From Tenericutes bacterium MO-XQ (lineage in GTDB: Bacteria > Bacillota_I > Bacilli_A > Acholeplasmatales > Acholeplasmataceae): DNA of 64,000 nucleotides. The stretch covers positions 2,003,903 through 2,067,902 of the forward strand of contig CP017948.1 in NCBI GenBank assembly GCA_002838185.1. Reading direction: 5' to 3'. Below are positions 24,435 through 33,360 of the stretch, one piece after another. The translations under genes and the position numbers were made by a program. Position 1 is the first letter of the stretch; the number at the start of each line of letters is the position of its first letter. A model generated the notes under the pieces. The model saw nothing but the letters and a program-made list of their open reading frames with translations, did no database searches and was not told where the DNA came from.

Positions 24435-25649
24435 TCATGTATGGTTAATAATATGTGATGCCGCAAGATGTCCAGTTGATAATGCAATGGTAATATTATA
24501 ACCACCAATAGGTCCATGAAGATCAGTAACTTCACCAATAAAATACAAATGCTTTATAGCTTTAACTTCCATAGATTTAGGATCTAAAACTTTCGTATCT
24601 ATACCACCTTTATTCACATATGCCTTTTCTTTATCTTCAACTTTATCTATAACAACTTCAAAAGCTGTAAGCATATCTAATATACGGTTTAAATCTTGTT
24701 TTTTAGTTTCTGCCACTTTCTTTTTTTCTATATTCAATGTTTCATAAATAACATCTATGATCTTTTTAGTGGTAAATGATTCTAGTTGTTTATGCACATA
24801 TGAAGCGCCATCTGATTGTAGATGCTCCAATATCTCTTCTTTTGTTTTATCTACAAAAGAGAATGTTAGTAATGATGATCCATGTTCTTGAATATCAGCA
24901 TATATAAACTCAGATAAATGCATGACTACTGGACCACTTAATCCAAAATGAGTAAACAGTAAATCTCCTTGATAAGAGGTTTTCTGCTTTTTAATCGTAA
25001 CAACTCTTTTAGGTAGCGATACACCTTGTAAAGCTTTATATGATGATTTAATTTGTGAGGAGTAGATATGTGTCTCAGCTGGTGTGAATGGAAAATAATT
25101 GATGTTTAAGTGTTTAGCAAAAACAAGTCCATCTCCACTACTTCCAGTTGATGGAAAACTATTAGATCCGGTTGCAACCACAACATGCTTTGCATAAAAA
25201 ACATCTGTTTTTGTAACCACTTTAAATATATCTTCTTCTTGATGAAGTTCTTTAACCGCTTGTTGGTATTTGATATGATTTGGTTTTATATCTTTAATGA
25301 GTGCTTCTAAAACACTTAAGCTTTTTTCTGTTTCTGGAAAATATTTAAAATTGTTTTCTAAAACAAGTCTTAATCCATGTAAGTCAAAAAACCGAATCAC
25401 ATCTTGTCCGCTGAACTGAGTAAGTGCGCTATATAAAAAACGTTTGTGTTTAAATGTTAGTGTATCAATGAAATCTCTAATCGAAAGGTGATTGGTTACA
25501 TTACATCTTCTACCACCTGTTAATAAAAGTTTCTTCCCACACTTCTCGTTTTTTTCCAGAAGTAAATAATTTATGTTGTTTTTTTCTAATACGTTGGCTG
25601 CCATCAATCCAGCAGGTCCACCACCGATGATGATTGTATGATATATCAT
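24435..25649 (-). CDS. BaiN/HI0933-family NAD(P)/FAD-dependent flavoprotein
   Basis: A 404-residue flavoprotein of the YhiN/HI0933/BaiN family. The FAD-binding dinucleotide fold is at the start (IIIGGGPAGLMAANVLEKN), followed by the family-specific KKLLLTGGRRCNVTNHLS. LVFAKHLNINYFPFTPAETH and the C-terminal FAD segment YFIGEVTDLHGPIGGYNITI are also typical. The biochemical role of most members is unknown; BaiN itself reduces bile acid intermediates. The gene is followed at 25646 by an overlap with the GDSL hydrolase gene (four bases), so both share a transcript. Confidence 0.9.
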   Translation of the reverse strand: MIYHTIIIGGGPAGLMAANVLEKNNINYLLLEKNEKCGKKLLLTGGRRCNVTNHLSIRDFIDTLTFKHKRFLYSALTQFSGQDVIRFFDLHGLRLVLENNFKYFPETEKSLSVLEALIKDIKPNHIKYQQAVKELHQEEDIFKVVTKTDVFYAKHVVVATGSNSFPSTGSSGDGLVFAKHLNINYFPFTPAETHIYSSQIKSSYKALQGVSLPKRVVTIKKQKTSYQGDLLFTHFGLSGPVVMHLSEFIYADIQEHGSSLLTFSFVDKTKEEILEHLQSDGASYVHKQLESFTTKKIIDVIYETLNIEKKKVAETKKQDLNRILDMLTAFEVVIDKVEDKEKAYVNKGGIDTKVLDPKSMEVKAIKHLYFIGEVTDLHGPIGGYNITIALSTGHLAASHIINHT

Positions 25650-26248
25650 AAGTTTTGTCCTTCTAAGTATTGTTTTAAAACATCTGTAATCACTTGATAT
25701 CCTTCTGGAGTCGGATGAATACCATCATAAAATAAATGTTCTCCTGACATTAAAACAAGCTGTTTTTCAATATCATTCTTAATATCAATTACATCTAAAT
25801 GATATGCTTTTGCAATGTCATCTACATATGTTCTATATTTATCAACATCTTGAAGAATATCTAAAGTAACTTGTCCAATAGGAAGTACAAATGGTTTAAT
25901 CAAAACGATTTTAGTCTTTTTATGTGCATCCATAATTTGCTTGATTAGTTTAGTGTAATCTTTTGAAAATGTATCAAATGATGATTCAAATCCTAATAAA
26001 TAAGGTAACCATGCATCATTGACTCCAATCCAAATGAAACACATATCTGGATCTAGTGATATAACGTCTTCATTTACTCTCATGAGTAAATCTTTAATAC
26101 GTTGTCCACCAATACCTTTGTTATAAAAACTAATATGTCTAAATATATTTTGAAGCGAAAAAACAAAACCTTGACCAAGGTCTTTATCGTTTTTCAATTG
26201 TCTGTGTGCTTCAGTAACACTGTCACCAAAGAAAACTATTTTCGTCAT
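25646..26248 (-). CDS. SGNH/GDSL-family hydrolase
   Basis: A 200-residue SGNH esterase/lipase-like protein. The four blocks are visible: FFGDSVTEAH (catalytic Ser), YNKGIGGQRIKDLL (Gly), FIWIGVNDAW (Asn) and YDGIHPTPEGYQ (Asp and His). No signal peptide is seen, so it acts in the cytoplasm. I start at ATG 26248 (MTKIVFFGDS) because ATAGGTGATGAA precedes it; an in-frame start seven codons earlier would fall in that site. Its last codons overlap the flavoprotein gene start. Substrate is unknown; this subfamily often deacetylates sugars. Confidence 0.9.
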   Translation of the reverse strand: MTKIVFFGDSVTEAHRQLKNDKDLGQGFVFSLQNIFRHISFYNKGIGGQRIKDLLMRVNEDVISLDPDMCFIWIGVNDAWLPYLLGFESSFDTFSKDYTKLIKQIMDAHKKTKIVLIKPFVLPIGQVTLDILQDVDKYRTYVDDIAKAYHLDVIDIKNDIEKQLVLMSGEHLFYDGIHPTPEGYQVITDVLKQYLEGQNL

Positions 26249-26295
26249 TTCATCACCTATTACTATCATAACAAAGTTTTCCCCAATTATGAAAA

Positions 26296-26325
26296 AAAAG
26301 ATTAGAAGAAATCTTCTAATCTTTG
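26296..26325 (-). terminator. Intrinsic terminator of lipoprotein A gene
   Basis: AAAGATTAGAAG / CTTCTAATCTTT, 4-base loop, T-run on the minus strand. Confidence 0.9.
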
Positions 26326-26334
26326 ATCTAATAA

Positions 26335-27363
26335 TTAAAACATACCTAATGGGAATTCCGTGAGCTCGTAATCATCTAAATCATTTGGCATCTTAGGCAT
26401 TTCAACAAACATGTCAAATACCATAGTTCCAGTTATATCAATACTCATGCCATCTTCTTCACCAGAAATATTAAACTGATATCCCATTTTAGTCATCTTG
26501 TCATCTTCAATGACGAATGCAACTTCTAATTCAAACGCTGTAAACATTTCAAGTGGCATTTCAAACTCATTAATTTTATTTTCAACATAATCATCATTTG
26601 ACCAATTTGTAGTATCATACATTGCATCTAACATATCATACGCATGATCTAAGATGCCTTGTTTTGTGATATCAATATAAACTGTAGTTTCTCCACCACT
26701 TTGGTAAACTTTTAACATCTCTGCATCAAGCATAACAGCAATCATTTCGCTATCTGATATTGCTTGGTCTATATCAATTCCAGCATCCACATAATCATCA
26801 AGTAAATCTTCAGGATTAGTAAATAATTCATCCCACATAGTTTGTGTAATACCTAGATTCATCTTATACTTACCGTTATCTAACACTTCTGTGCTACTTT
26901 CTAAATCTGCCTCATAATACAAGTATTGATCTGTAAAATAAGCATTTAAAGATCCTTTTAAAGATTCTTCTTCATCTAATGAACTATCATTAACATATGT
27001 AGTGCTCACATTTAAATCAATCTCATTTTCAGATAACATTTTTACTTCAGTAATATCATCATGCATGAACATATATGTTTTTGATGAAATTGTACCATCT
27101 ATACTTGTTTCTGCAAACTTAGTGTTTGACCAAAAATCCATCATTTCATTGACTGCAGAAATTTCTAAGTCAATGGATAACATCATTGCTTCTTCAGTTT
27201 CTGTTTCCATATTAACTGCTGATAAAAGCGTTGTCACTTCTTCAGCTGACATTTCTACTTGATTATTTTCGTTGATTTCAGGAAAATCACCTTGACCTTC
27301 ACCACAACCTACCATTAATACTACAGCAGCAAACAAAACTAACATACTAATAATTTTTCTTAT
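26335..27363 (-). CDS. Uncharacterised lipoprotein A, tandem paralogue, start codon apparently ATA
   Basis: Mature protein of about 325 residues, acidic and Met-rich, with no named domain. A lipobox MVGC places Cys shortly after a hydrophobic stretch, so the protein is lipid-anchored. It is paralogous to the next gene: both have GDFPEINEN / GEFPEINEN after the Cys, TDQYLYYEADL / TDQYLYYNADL, and end MPKMPNDLD(D/E)YELTE. The canonical ATG at 27345 lacks a ribosome site, whereas GGAGGG (27374-27369) sits about 5 bases before ATA (27363), which would restore the matching N-terminus IRKIISMLVLF to that of the paralogue. Either ATA initiates or the start has been lost. No close function is inferred beyond cell-surface protein. 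Confidence 0.75.
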   Translation of the reverse strand: MRKIISMLVLFAAVVLMVGCGEGQGDFPEINENNQVEMSAEEVTTLLSAVNMETETEEAMMLSIDLEISAVNEMMDFWSNTKFAETSIDGTISSKTYMFMHDDITEVKMLSENEIDLNVSTTYVNDSSLDEEESLKGSLNAYFTDQYLYYEADLESSTEVLDNGKYKMNLGITQTMWDELFTNPEDLLDDYVDAGIDIDQAISDSEMIAVMLDAEMLKVYQSGGETTVYIDITKQGILDHAYDMLDAMYDTTNWSNDDYVENKINEFEMPLEMFTAFELEVAFVIEDDKMTKMGYQFNISGEEDGMSIDITGTMVFDMFVEMPKMPNDLDDYELTEFPLGMF

Positions 27364-27369
27364 TTTTTC

Positions 27370-27415
27370 CCTCCATATTGAGTATCGTATATATATTATA
27401 ACAAAAAAGGAACTA
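27370..27415 (-). promoter_or_regulatory. Duplicated promoter region of lipoprotein A
   Basis: AGTTCCTTTTTTGTTATAAT followed by ATA.ATACGATA repeats the sequence before lipoprotein B, including half of the upstream terminator. TATAAT is the probable -10. Confidence 0.6.
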
Positions 27416-27429
27416 TATGTTTTGGATTT

Positions 27430-28458
27430 CTAAAATAAATTTAACGGAATTTCGGTCAGTTCATACTCATCTAAATCATTTGGCATCTTAGGCATATCAA
27501 CAAGCATATCAAACACAAACGTTCCGGATATTTCTATTTTTACACCATTATCCATTATATATGCATAAACCTGACAACCTATTTTTGTGATTTGATTATC
27601 TTCTATGACAAATGCGATCTTAGATTCTATGAACTCAAACATGTCAAGTGGAATCTCAAAATTGTTTATTTTATGATTATTAAAATCTGAAGTAGTCCAG
27701 GCTGAAGTATCATACATACCATTCAGTAGCTGATATGCGTGATCTAATAGATCATTCTTCTTTGTATCCAAAACAATCGTTGTCTTATTTTTATTTTGAT
27801 AGACTTTGATCATCTCAGAGGCATACAAAGCATTGAGCATTTTCTTGTTATCTATATGAGCTAGTGCATTAAAATCGATGTTAGTAAAACCATCAAATGT
27901 GTCATCAGTATTAACAAAAAAGTCATCCCATATTGATTGTGTAATGGCAACATTCATTTGATACTTACCATTATCAATAAACATAGATCCGCCTTTTAAA
28001 TCTGCGTTATAATACAAATATTGATCTGTAAAATATGTATCAAATGTTCCAGTTACTCTTTGTTCCTCATTTAGAGACGAATCTTCAAAATCTGTACTTT
28101 TTATTAAACCATCAATCACATTTTTTGATATTATTTGAACTTTTTTAATGTCGTCTGATAAAGAAATGTATGTCTTTGATTGAATATTTATGTCTGCTGT
28201 GTTTTCTGCTATTTTTGTAAATGTCCATATGTCCATATATTCTTCTATAACCGAAATATCCAAGTTCATTGATAATAACATTGTGTCTAATGACTGTGTT
28301 TGGTTCTCAATGGAAGTAAGAACATTTTCTAGTTCTTCAGTGGTCATAAAAACTTCTTCATTTTCATTAATCTCTGGAAATTCCCCTTGATTTTCTCCGC
28401 AACCTACCATTAAAACCGCAGTTGAAATTATAACAAATATGCTAATTATCTTTTTCAT
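27430..28458 (-). CDS. Uncharacterised lipoprotein B, tandem paralogue
   Basis: 342 residues from the ATG at 28458, which follows TTGGAGGGGACT (clear ribosome site). The signal peptide MKKIISIFVIISTAVLMVGC ends in the lipobox VLMVGC, anchoring it to the membrane. The mature part is acidic, with no recognisable catalytic motif. It aligns with lipoprotein A throughout, including spacing of the two halves, and ends MPKMPNDLDEYELTEIPLNLF. Together they look like a recent local duplication of a surface antigen or binding protein. Function is unknown. Confidence 0.85.
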   Translation of the reverse strand: MKKIISIFVIISTAVLMVGCGENQGEFPEINENEEVFMTTEELENVLTSIENQTQSLDTMLLSMNLDISVIEEYMDIWTFTKIAENTADINIQSKTYISLSDDIKKVQIISKNVIDGLIKSTDFEDSSLNEEQRVTGTFDTYFTDQYLYYNADLKGGSMFIDNGKYQMNVAITQSIWDDFFVNTDDTFDGFTNIDFNALAHIDNKKMLNALYASEMIKVYQNKNKTTIVLDTKKNDLLDHAYQLLNGMYDTSAWTTSDFNNHKINNFEIPLDMFEFIESKIAFVIEDNQITKIGCQVYAYIMDNGVKIEISGTFVFDMLVDMPKMPNDLDEYELTEIPLNLF

Positions 28459-28499
28459 AGTCCCCTCCAAATGAAATATCGTATAAATATTATAACAAA

Positions 28500-28525
28500 A
28501 AAGGAACTAAAAAGTTCCTTCTCTT
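28500..28525 (-). terminator. Intrinsic terminator of the 182-residue gene
   Basis: AAGGAACT-TTTT-AGTTCCTT hairpin with T-run on the minus strand, immediately after the stop at 28526. Confidence 0.85.
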
Positions 28526-29074
28526 TTATAAAATTCCTAATTCATCAGCGATTTCTAAGAAAATATCATTAACTGGAAAATATTCAACATCCATTTTGTT
28601 AAATATTTCATAAGTCATATGGTCAAGTTTTTCAAACATATCTTCAGATACTTCTTCTTTATTTTGAAGTATTTTTGTGAGTTCTTCTTCAAAATCGATT
28701 AAATCAGCCATATCACTTTCATCATAATCATCAGCGCTAGCAAGTTCATTTTGAAAATCAATTGCTGCTAAAAGTAAATTAATATCTTTAGCTCTTAGTT
28801 CTAATGATTTATAATCATTTTGATATGGTTTTAATAATTCAGTAATCGTTTCAATTTGATCAAACAGGTAATAAAATCCTGTTTCAAATATTTGATCTTC
28901 ATCCTCCGAAAAATTAGGTTCGTCAATCAGTTTGTCATAAAGATAATCAGTGACATCTAAAACGTGTTTAAAACGTATCATTAAATCGGAATTGTTTTCA
29001 GTCAAATATTTTAATAAATCATGGTTTTCAATTTTCCAATTTGCATACTCATGATACTTTAATTCGTCACGCAT
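28526..29074 (-). CDS. Uncharacterised acidic helical protein
   Basis: I do not recognise this 182-residue protein. It is strongly acidic and almost wholly alpha-helical, without signal peptide, membrane segment or cysteine motif. Recurrent Leu/Ile heptads suggest helical bundles or coiled coils (for example NLLLAAIDFQNELASADDYD). It follows fba by 18 bases in the same orientation and ends in a terminator, so it is probably transcribed with fba. No function is proposed. Confidence 0.7.
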   Translation of the reverse strand: MRDELKYHEYANWKIENHDLLKYLTENNSDLMIRFKHVLDVTDYLYDKLIDEPNFSEDEDQIFETGFYYLFDQIETITELLKPYQNDYKSLELRAKDINLLLAAIDFQNELASADDYDESDMADLIDFEEELTKILQNKEEVSEDMFEKLDHMTYEIFNKMDVEYFPVNDIFLEIADELGIL

Positions 29075-29092
29075 GATTTCACCTCAACAATA

Positions 29093-29956
29093 CTATGCTT
29101 TGTTTTTTGATCCAAACATTTCAACTTTTTCTGTAACTACTTTCTTCATTGCATCGCAACCTGGAGCAAGTAATTTTCTTGGATCGAATCCTTTACCTTC
29201 TAAATCTTTACCAGCTTCGATATACTTACGAGTAGCATCTGCGAAAGCTAACTGTAATTCAGTGTTTACATTAATTTTTGAAACACCTAAAGAAATTGCT
29301 TTTTTAACTTGATCAGCTGGAATACCAGTTCCACCATGAAGTACTAAAGGAATACCACCAGTAACTTCTTGAACTTGTTTTAAGACTTCAAAATTTAAAC
29401 CTTTCCAGTTTTCTGGATATTTACCATGGATATTACCAATACCTGCAGCAAACATATCTACGCCTGTTTCTGCAATCTTGCGGCATTCTTCTGGATCTGC
29501 GATTTCACCTTCACCAATAACACCATCTTCTTCGCCACCAATTGAACCAACTTCTGCTTCAACTGATACACCTTTTGCATGACATGCAGCTACAACTTCT
29601 TTAGTCTTAGCTAAGTTTTCTTCAAAGTCATAATGAGAACCATCAAACATAATTGAAGTAAAGCCAGCTTCTAAAGCTTTGAATGCTCCTTCATATGTTC
29701 CATGATCTAAATGTACTGCAACTGGTACAGTTACATTGTAGAATTCATCTAATGCTTTAACCATAGCCATAACTGTTTTAAAACCACCCATGTATTTAGC
29801 TGCACCTTCTGATACACCTAAGATTACTGGAGATTTTAACTCGTTAACTGTTTGTAAAACTGTTTTTGTCCATTCTAAATTATTAATATTAATTTGAGCA
29901 ACACCATAACCTTCTTTGTGTGCTTTAATTAACATTTCTCTTGCTGATACTAACAT
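29093..29956 (-). CDS. fba: Class II fructose-bisphosphate aldolase
   Basis: Zinc-dependent aldolase of glycolysis, cleaving fructose 1,6-bisphosphate to dihydroxyacetone phosphate and glyceraldehyde 3-phosphate. The 287-residue length is normal. Zinc ligands are in VHLDHGTYEG (His), the ExxxE-like region AEVGSIGGEEDG, and HGGTGIPADQVKKA; the GSHYDFEEN segment carries the catalytic Asp/His region, and INVNTELQLAF the phosphate site. Its promoter overlaps the stop of pyrG. A ribosome site AAGGAGGAAT precedes the ATG. It is followed by the 182-residue unknown gene. Confidence 0.97.
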   Translation of the reverse strand: MLVSAREMLIKAHKEGYGVAQININNLEWTKTVLQTVNELKSPVILGVSEGAAKYMGGFKTVMAMVKALDEFYNVTVPVAVHLDHGTYEGAFKALEAGFTSIMFDGSHYDFEENLAKTKEVVAACHAKGVSVEAEVGSIGGEEDGVIGEGEIADPEECRKIAETGVDMFAAGIGNIHGKYPENWKGLNFEVLKQVQEVTGGIPLVLHGGTGIPADQVKKAISLGVSKINVNTELQLAFADATRKYIEAGKDLEGKGFDPRKLLAPGCDAMKKVVTEKVEMFGSKNKA

Positions 29957-29988
29957 TTTATATTCCTCCTTGAATTTTTATCACTTAT

Positions 29989-30017
29989 ATTATATTACAA
30001 TTACCTACTTATTACAA
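29989..30017 (-). promoter_or_regulatory. Promoter of fba
   Basis: TTGTAA (30017-30012), 17-base spacer, TATAAT (29994-29989) on the minus strand. The -35 overlaps the pyrG stop codon. Confidence 0.7.
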
Positions 30018-31661
30018 TCGATAACCGTTGTGTAAACGTTTGTCAAAACCATATTTTTTTAAACTATTTTTAATAGATGCACCAATAAAATCTCTAAACA
30101 GTGGATGAGGTCTTAAAGGTCTTGATAAAAACTCTGGATGAAACTGAACTGCAATAAACCATGGATGGTTTTTTAGTTCAACGATTTCAACTAAATGATA
30201 GTCTTTATTAAACCCTGAAATCATCATATCACTTTGTTCAAATACATCTAAATATTTGTTATTAAACTCATAACGATGACGGTGTCTTTCCTTAATGACG
30301 TTTGCTTCATATGCATCATATGTTTTTGTATGTTTCTTTAAATCACAGTCATATAAACCAAGTCTTAATGTTCCACCTAAGTCTTCGTCTGTTTCTCTTC
30401 CTCTTTGCAGTGAGATGACAGGATGTGGTGTTTTTTCATCGATTTCAGTTGAGTTCGCACCTACTAAATTTAACACATTTTGAGCATACTCTATGACTGC
30501 AAGTTGCATGCCATAACAAATACCAAAAAATGGAATATTATTTTTTCTAGCATAAGTGATTGCGGCGATTTTTCCTTTTGTTGCGCGATGGCCAAATCCA
30601 CCTGGAACTAAAATACCATCACAATCCTTCACATGTTTTTCAATGTTTGATTCATCAACTTCTTCAGCATCAATCCATTTAATTTCAACATGTTTTTTAT
30701 GGAAATATCCTGCGTGTTTTAAACTCTCTGAAACTGATAAATAAGCATCATGAAGTTTAACATATTTACCCACTAAACCAATGGTAATTTTACCTTCAAG
30801 ATGTTTGATACGATCTACTAACTCATACCAAGGTTTGACATCAGCAGGTTCTAATTGATCGTATCCAAAATGTTTTAAAATCCAATCATCAATATGTTGT
30901 TCATGCATCTTTGTGATCACTTCATAAAGCACATCGACATCAAGTGACTCAAACACAGCATGTTCATCTACATCACAAAATAACGCAATCTTATCCTTAA
31001 CATCTTGCTCAATCGGTTTTTCACTTCTTAAAACAATAATATCTGGATGTATCCCCAAACTCATCAGTTCCTTAACACTATGTTGTGTTGGTTTTGTTTT
31101 GATTTCATTTGCTGCTTTTAAATATGGTACTAATGTATTGTGGATATATAAAGTATTGCTAAAACCAAAATCGTGTCTAGCTTGTCTAATGGCTTCTAAA
31201 AAAGGTAAAGACTCGATATCACCAACTGTGCCACCAATTTCAGTGATCACAACATCTGGATTTGTATGTTTTGCGACATCTTTTAATTTCTTTTTTATTT
31301 GGTCAGTAATATGGGGAATCACCTGAACGGTTGCACCTAAATAATCGCCACGACGTTCTCTTTTTAGTACAGATTGATAAATCTTACCAGTTGTTATACT
31401 TGAATGCTTATTTAAGTTCTCATCAATAAATCTTTCATAATGACCTAAATCTAAATCCGTTTCTGCACCATCATCGGTCACAAAAACCTCTCCATGTTGA
31501 AGTGGACTCATCGTTCCTGGATCTACATTGATGTATGGATCAAATTTTTGCATGAAAACTTTAAGTCCTCTACTCTTTAATAATTGTCCGATTGCAGAAG
31601 CTGTTATCCCCTTACCTAAGCTTGAAACAACCCCACCTGTTACAAATATATATTTAGCCAT
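30012..31661 (-). CDS. pyrG: CTP synthase
   Basis: CTP synthase makes CTP from UTP, ATP and glutamine. The 549-residue protein starts [20 protein letters not shown] with the ATP loop, includes the synthase domain (about 1-270, with [20 protein letters not shown]) and the glutaminase domain (about 290-545, with GICYGMQL carrying the nucleophile Cys and QFHPEF the His-Glu pair). The ATG follows TTAGGAGGATAAG. It is expressed from its own promoter through a leader with a terminator that fits the known CTP-sensing control of Gram-positive pyrG (see attenuator). It is co-directional with fba. Confidence 0.98.
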   Translation of the reverse strand: MAKYIFVTGGVVSSLGKGITASAIGQLLKSRGLKVFMQKFDPYINVDPGTMSPLQHGEVFVTDDGAETDLDLGHYERFIDENLNKHSSITTGKIYQSVLKRERRGDYLGATVQVIPHITDQIKKKLKDVAKHTNPDVVITEIGGTVGDIESLPFLEAIRQARHDFGFSNTLYIHNTLVPYLKAANEIKTKPTQHSVKELMSLGIHPDIIVLRSEKPIEQDVKDKIALFCDVDEHAVFESLDVDVLYEVITKMHEQHIDDWILKHFGYDQLEPADVKPWYELVDRIKHLEGKITIGLVGKYVKLHDAYLSVSESLKHAGYFHKKHVEIKWIDAEEVDESNIEKHVKDCDGILVPGGFGHRATKGKIAAITYARKNNIPFFGICYGMQLAVIEYAQNVLNLVGANSTEIDEKTPHPVISLQRGRETDEDLGGTLRLGLYDCDLKKHTKTYDAYEANVIKERHRHRYEFNNKYLDVFEQSDMMISGFNKDYHLVEIVELKNHPWFIAVQFHPEFLSRPLRPHPLFRDFIGASIKNSLKKYGFDKRLHNGYRL

Positions 31662-31679
31662 TTCTTATCCTCCTAAAAA

Positions 31680-31722
31680 ATATAAAAGAGTCCCCTCATT
31701 TAGGAGACTCTTTGGTGTGCCC
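31680..31722 (-). promoter_or_regulatory. CTP-responsive reiterative-transcription attenuator of pyrG
   Basis: The predicted transcript begins GGGC at 31722 (six bases after TATAAT) and is followed by a terminator with arms AAAGAGTCTCCT / AGGGGACTCTTT and a T-rich tail, before the pyrG ribosome site. This matches the pyrG leaders of B. subtilis and L. lactis: when CTP is low, extra Gs are added at the start and pair with the C/U-rich 5' arm of the terminator, preventing termination. The sequence shows all parts; the mechanism is from those systems. Confidence 0.85.
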
Positions 31723-31728
31723 TTGTTT

Positions 31729-31757
31729 ATTATATCAAAAACAAAAACATCATACAA
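31729..31757 (-). promoter_or_regulatory. Promoter of pyrG
   Basis: TTGTAT (31757-31752), 17-base spacer, TATAAT (31734-31729), then AAACAA and a GGGC start. Confidence 0.8.
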
Positions 31758-31765
31758 TCATATTT

Positions 31766-32389
31766 TTATATTTCTTTAGAATAATACGGCTCATCTTTAT
31801 AGGTTGTTAAAACAAAACCCATCTTTTCAAGATATTTATTATGTTTTTCATGACCTGGTTTTGTGAATAAGGTTTTGTATCCTTGGTCTACAAATACTTG
31901 TTTTTTCTTTGTATAGATATATTCAGCAATTTTAAAATCACGATACATTGGTGTTGTATAATCCACCCAAATATCTAATTTATCATCTGTCATAGGTTTT
32001 CCGATAAATAATCCTGCAGGTACTGCGTTTCTATATACAAAAAACTTAATTAATCCTTTTTGATTAATGTCATGAGATAAATTAATAAATTCAGACATAT
32101 CTTTTTTATATACATCTATGAAGTGTTCAAAGTATGCATGATCTTGAATTGGAATCAATTCAAATAAATCTTTTTTACTGTAAATTTGATATAAATAGTA
32201 TGTATTTACTAAGACAATACCTAAATTCATGATTGCAACAGGATAAGAACTAATTAATACCCCATAAATCGCAAAAATTAATGATCCTGTTAAATTTATC
32301 CATCGAAGTCTTTTCACACTACTCATCACTAAAGATATTAAAACAATTAAACTTGCGATATATCCAATCCATTCAACTAAACTTGGCAT
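31766..32389 (-). CDS. YgjV-like membrane domain fused to GNAT-like acyltransferase domain
   Basis: A 207-residue protein. The first 75 residues hold three hydrophobic helices in the style of the YgjV/inner-membrane family (EWIGYIASLIVLISLVMSSV, RWINLTGSLIFAIYGVLISS, PVAIMNLGIVLVNTYYLYQI). The rest resembles a GNAT N-acyltransferase core: FINLSHDINQKG, then IAEYIYTKKK and a C-terminal KHNKYLEKMGFVLTTYKDEP, which is the usual GNAT ending (NxKxlEKxGF). Acetyl-CoA binding is inferred from this ending only. It lies upstream of pyrG but has no terminator of its own that is separate from the pyrG leader. Function is unknown. Confidence 0.7.
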   Translation of the reverse strand: MPSLVEWIGYIASLIVLISLVMSSVKRLRWINLTGSLIFAIYGVLISSYPVAIMNLGIVLVNTYYLYQIYSKKDLFELIPIQDHAYFEHFIDVYKKDMSEFINLSHDINQKGLIKFFVYRNAVPAGLFIGKPMTDDKLDIWVDYTTPMYRDFKIAEYIYTKKKQVFVDQGYKTLFTKPGHEKHNKYLEKMGFVLTTYKDEPYYSKEI

Positions 32390-32410
32390 ATTATCATTCC
32401 TTTCTTTTAA

Positions 32411-32444
32411 TAGGATAAAAAGAGCGTGCTAAGCACACGCTCAT
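32411..32444 (-). terminator. Intrinsic terminator of rpoE
   Basis: Minus strand GAGCGTG-TGCTTAG-CACGCTC hairpin and TTTTT, 3 bases after the stop. Confidence 0.85.
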
Positions 32445-32447
32445 TGA

Positions 32448-33005
32448 TTAATCTTCGTCATACATATCTTCGTAGTCATCCATGATTTCGTTATAATCAT
32501 CTTCATCATAATCATTATCAAACTCGATTTCAAGATCATCATCTGCATCATCTTCATCGGTTGATTTGATTGGTAATTCTACATCAATATATGCTTTTTC
32601 TTCCTTGATTTCTTCGTCTTCTTCCTCTTCTTCATCTTCATCATCGTCATCATCTTTTTCTTCTTCTTTTTCTTCGATGTCTTCGATGTCAAATTCGGTG
32701 AAGTCTAAGTCTTCTTCAACGTCTTCTTCCTCTTCTTCAGGTGTGACAAAGGCATAGCCGTCTTTATCCCACATTTCCAAGTTTCTTTCTTTCAAGTCCC
32801 ATTTATCTTCGCCCACATATACGAACTTAGCACTTTGTGTAATATCCATATAAAGTTGTGTTAAGCGATCTACATCATCATCTGAAACATTCTTAATTTC
32901 TTTAATCTGTTTGATGATGTCATGTATTGAAATAGGCTCGCTATTTTCTTTTAACAAATGCTCAACAATATCGATCATTGACATTGATTTTAATTTATCG
33001 TTCAT
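32448..33005 (-). CDS. rpoE: DNA-directed RNA polymerase delta subunit
   Basis: Delta is the Firmicute-specific accessory subunit of RNA polymerase that speeds recycling and helps promoter choice. The N-terminal HARE-HTH domain (1-90) is clear: MSMIDIVEHLLKENSEPIS, then DRLTQLYMDITQSAKFVYVG and DKWDLKERNLEMWDKDGYAF. The second half (about 95-185) is nearly all Glu and Asp, the disordered acidic tail characteristic of delta. The ATG follows TTTAGGAGGC and a clear promoter. It is monocistronic with its own terminator. Confidence 0.96.
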   Translation of the reverse strand: MNDKLKSMSMIDIVEHLLKENSEPISIHDIIKQIKEIKNVSDDDVDRLTQLYMDITQSAKFVYVGEDKWDLKERNLEMWDKDGYAFVTPEEEEEDVEEDLDFTEFDIEDIEEKEEEKDDDDDEDEEEEEDEEIKEEKAYIDVELPIKSTDEDDADDDLEIEFDNDYDEDDYNEIMDDYEDMYDED

Positions 33006-33028
33006 TTTTGCCTCCTAAAACCGTATAT

Positions 33029-33057
33029 ATTGTAAACGATTCATCCTTATTTTGCAA
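33029..33057 (-). promoter_or_regulatory. Promoter of rpoE
   Basis: TTGCAA (33057-33052), 17-base spacer, TACAAT (33034-33029) on the minus strand. Confidence 0.7.
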
Positions 33058-33064
33058 GTTATTT

Positions 33065-33349
33065 CTATGATAATCTAGTTAAAATGAGTACAATTGCCAA
33101 AATAACTGCTAAAACAACGAATAATTTCAACATTTTTTTCACAAATGATAATACTCCTAAGACAATAATAATACCCAAGAATACAATACCAACAATTTTA
33201 ATAATTTCAGGCAATGGTACAATAAATTCTTGATACAAGCTAATTAATTTCCCATCTATATCTAGTGTGTCTTGTAAAAATGAATTAAATTTGTCATATA
33301 GATTTAGAAGAAATCCTTTAATTGTATCCCATAATGAGAAATTTAACAT
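33065..33349 (-). CDS. Uncharacterised small membrane protein
   Basis: A 94-residue protein whose last 45 residues are two adjacent hydrophobic segments (PEIIKIVGIVFLGIIIVLGV and FVVLAVILAIVLILTRL). The first 45 residues look amphipathic. I do not recognise the family. It begins 12 bases after recR in the same direction and is likely co-transcribed with the dnaX-ybaB-recR group. GGAGGTC precedes its ATG. No function is assigned. Confidence 0.75.
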   Translation of the reverse strand: MLNFSLWDTIKGFLLNLYDKFNSFLQDTLDIDGKLISLYQEFIVPLPEIIKIVGIVFLGIIIVLGVLSFVKKMLKLFVVLAVILAIVLILTRLS

Positions 33350-33360
33350 GGACAGACCTC

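Noticed and set aside
32566..32757. Plus-strand frame made almost only of serine
   Set aside because: It is the complement of the Glu/Asp-rich tail of rpoE; no ribosome site.
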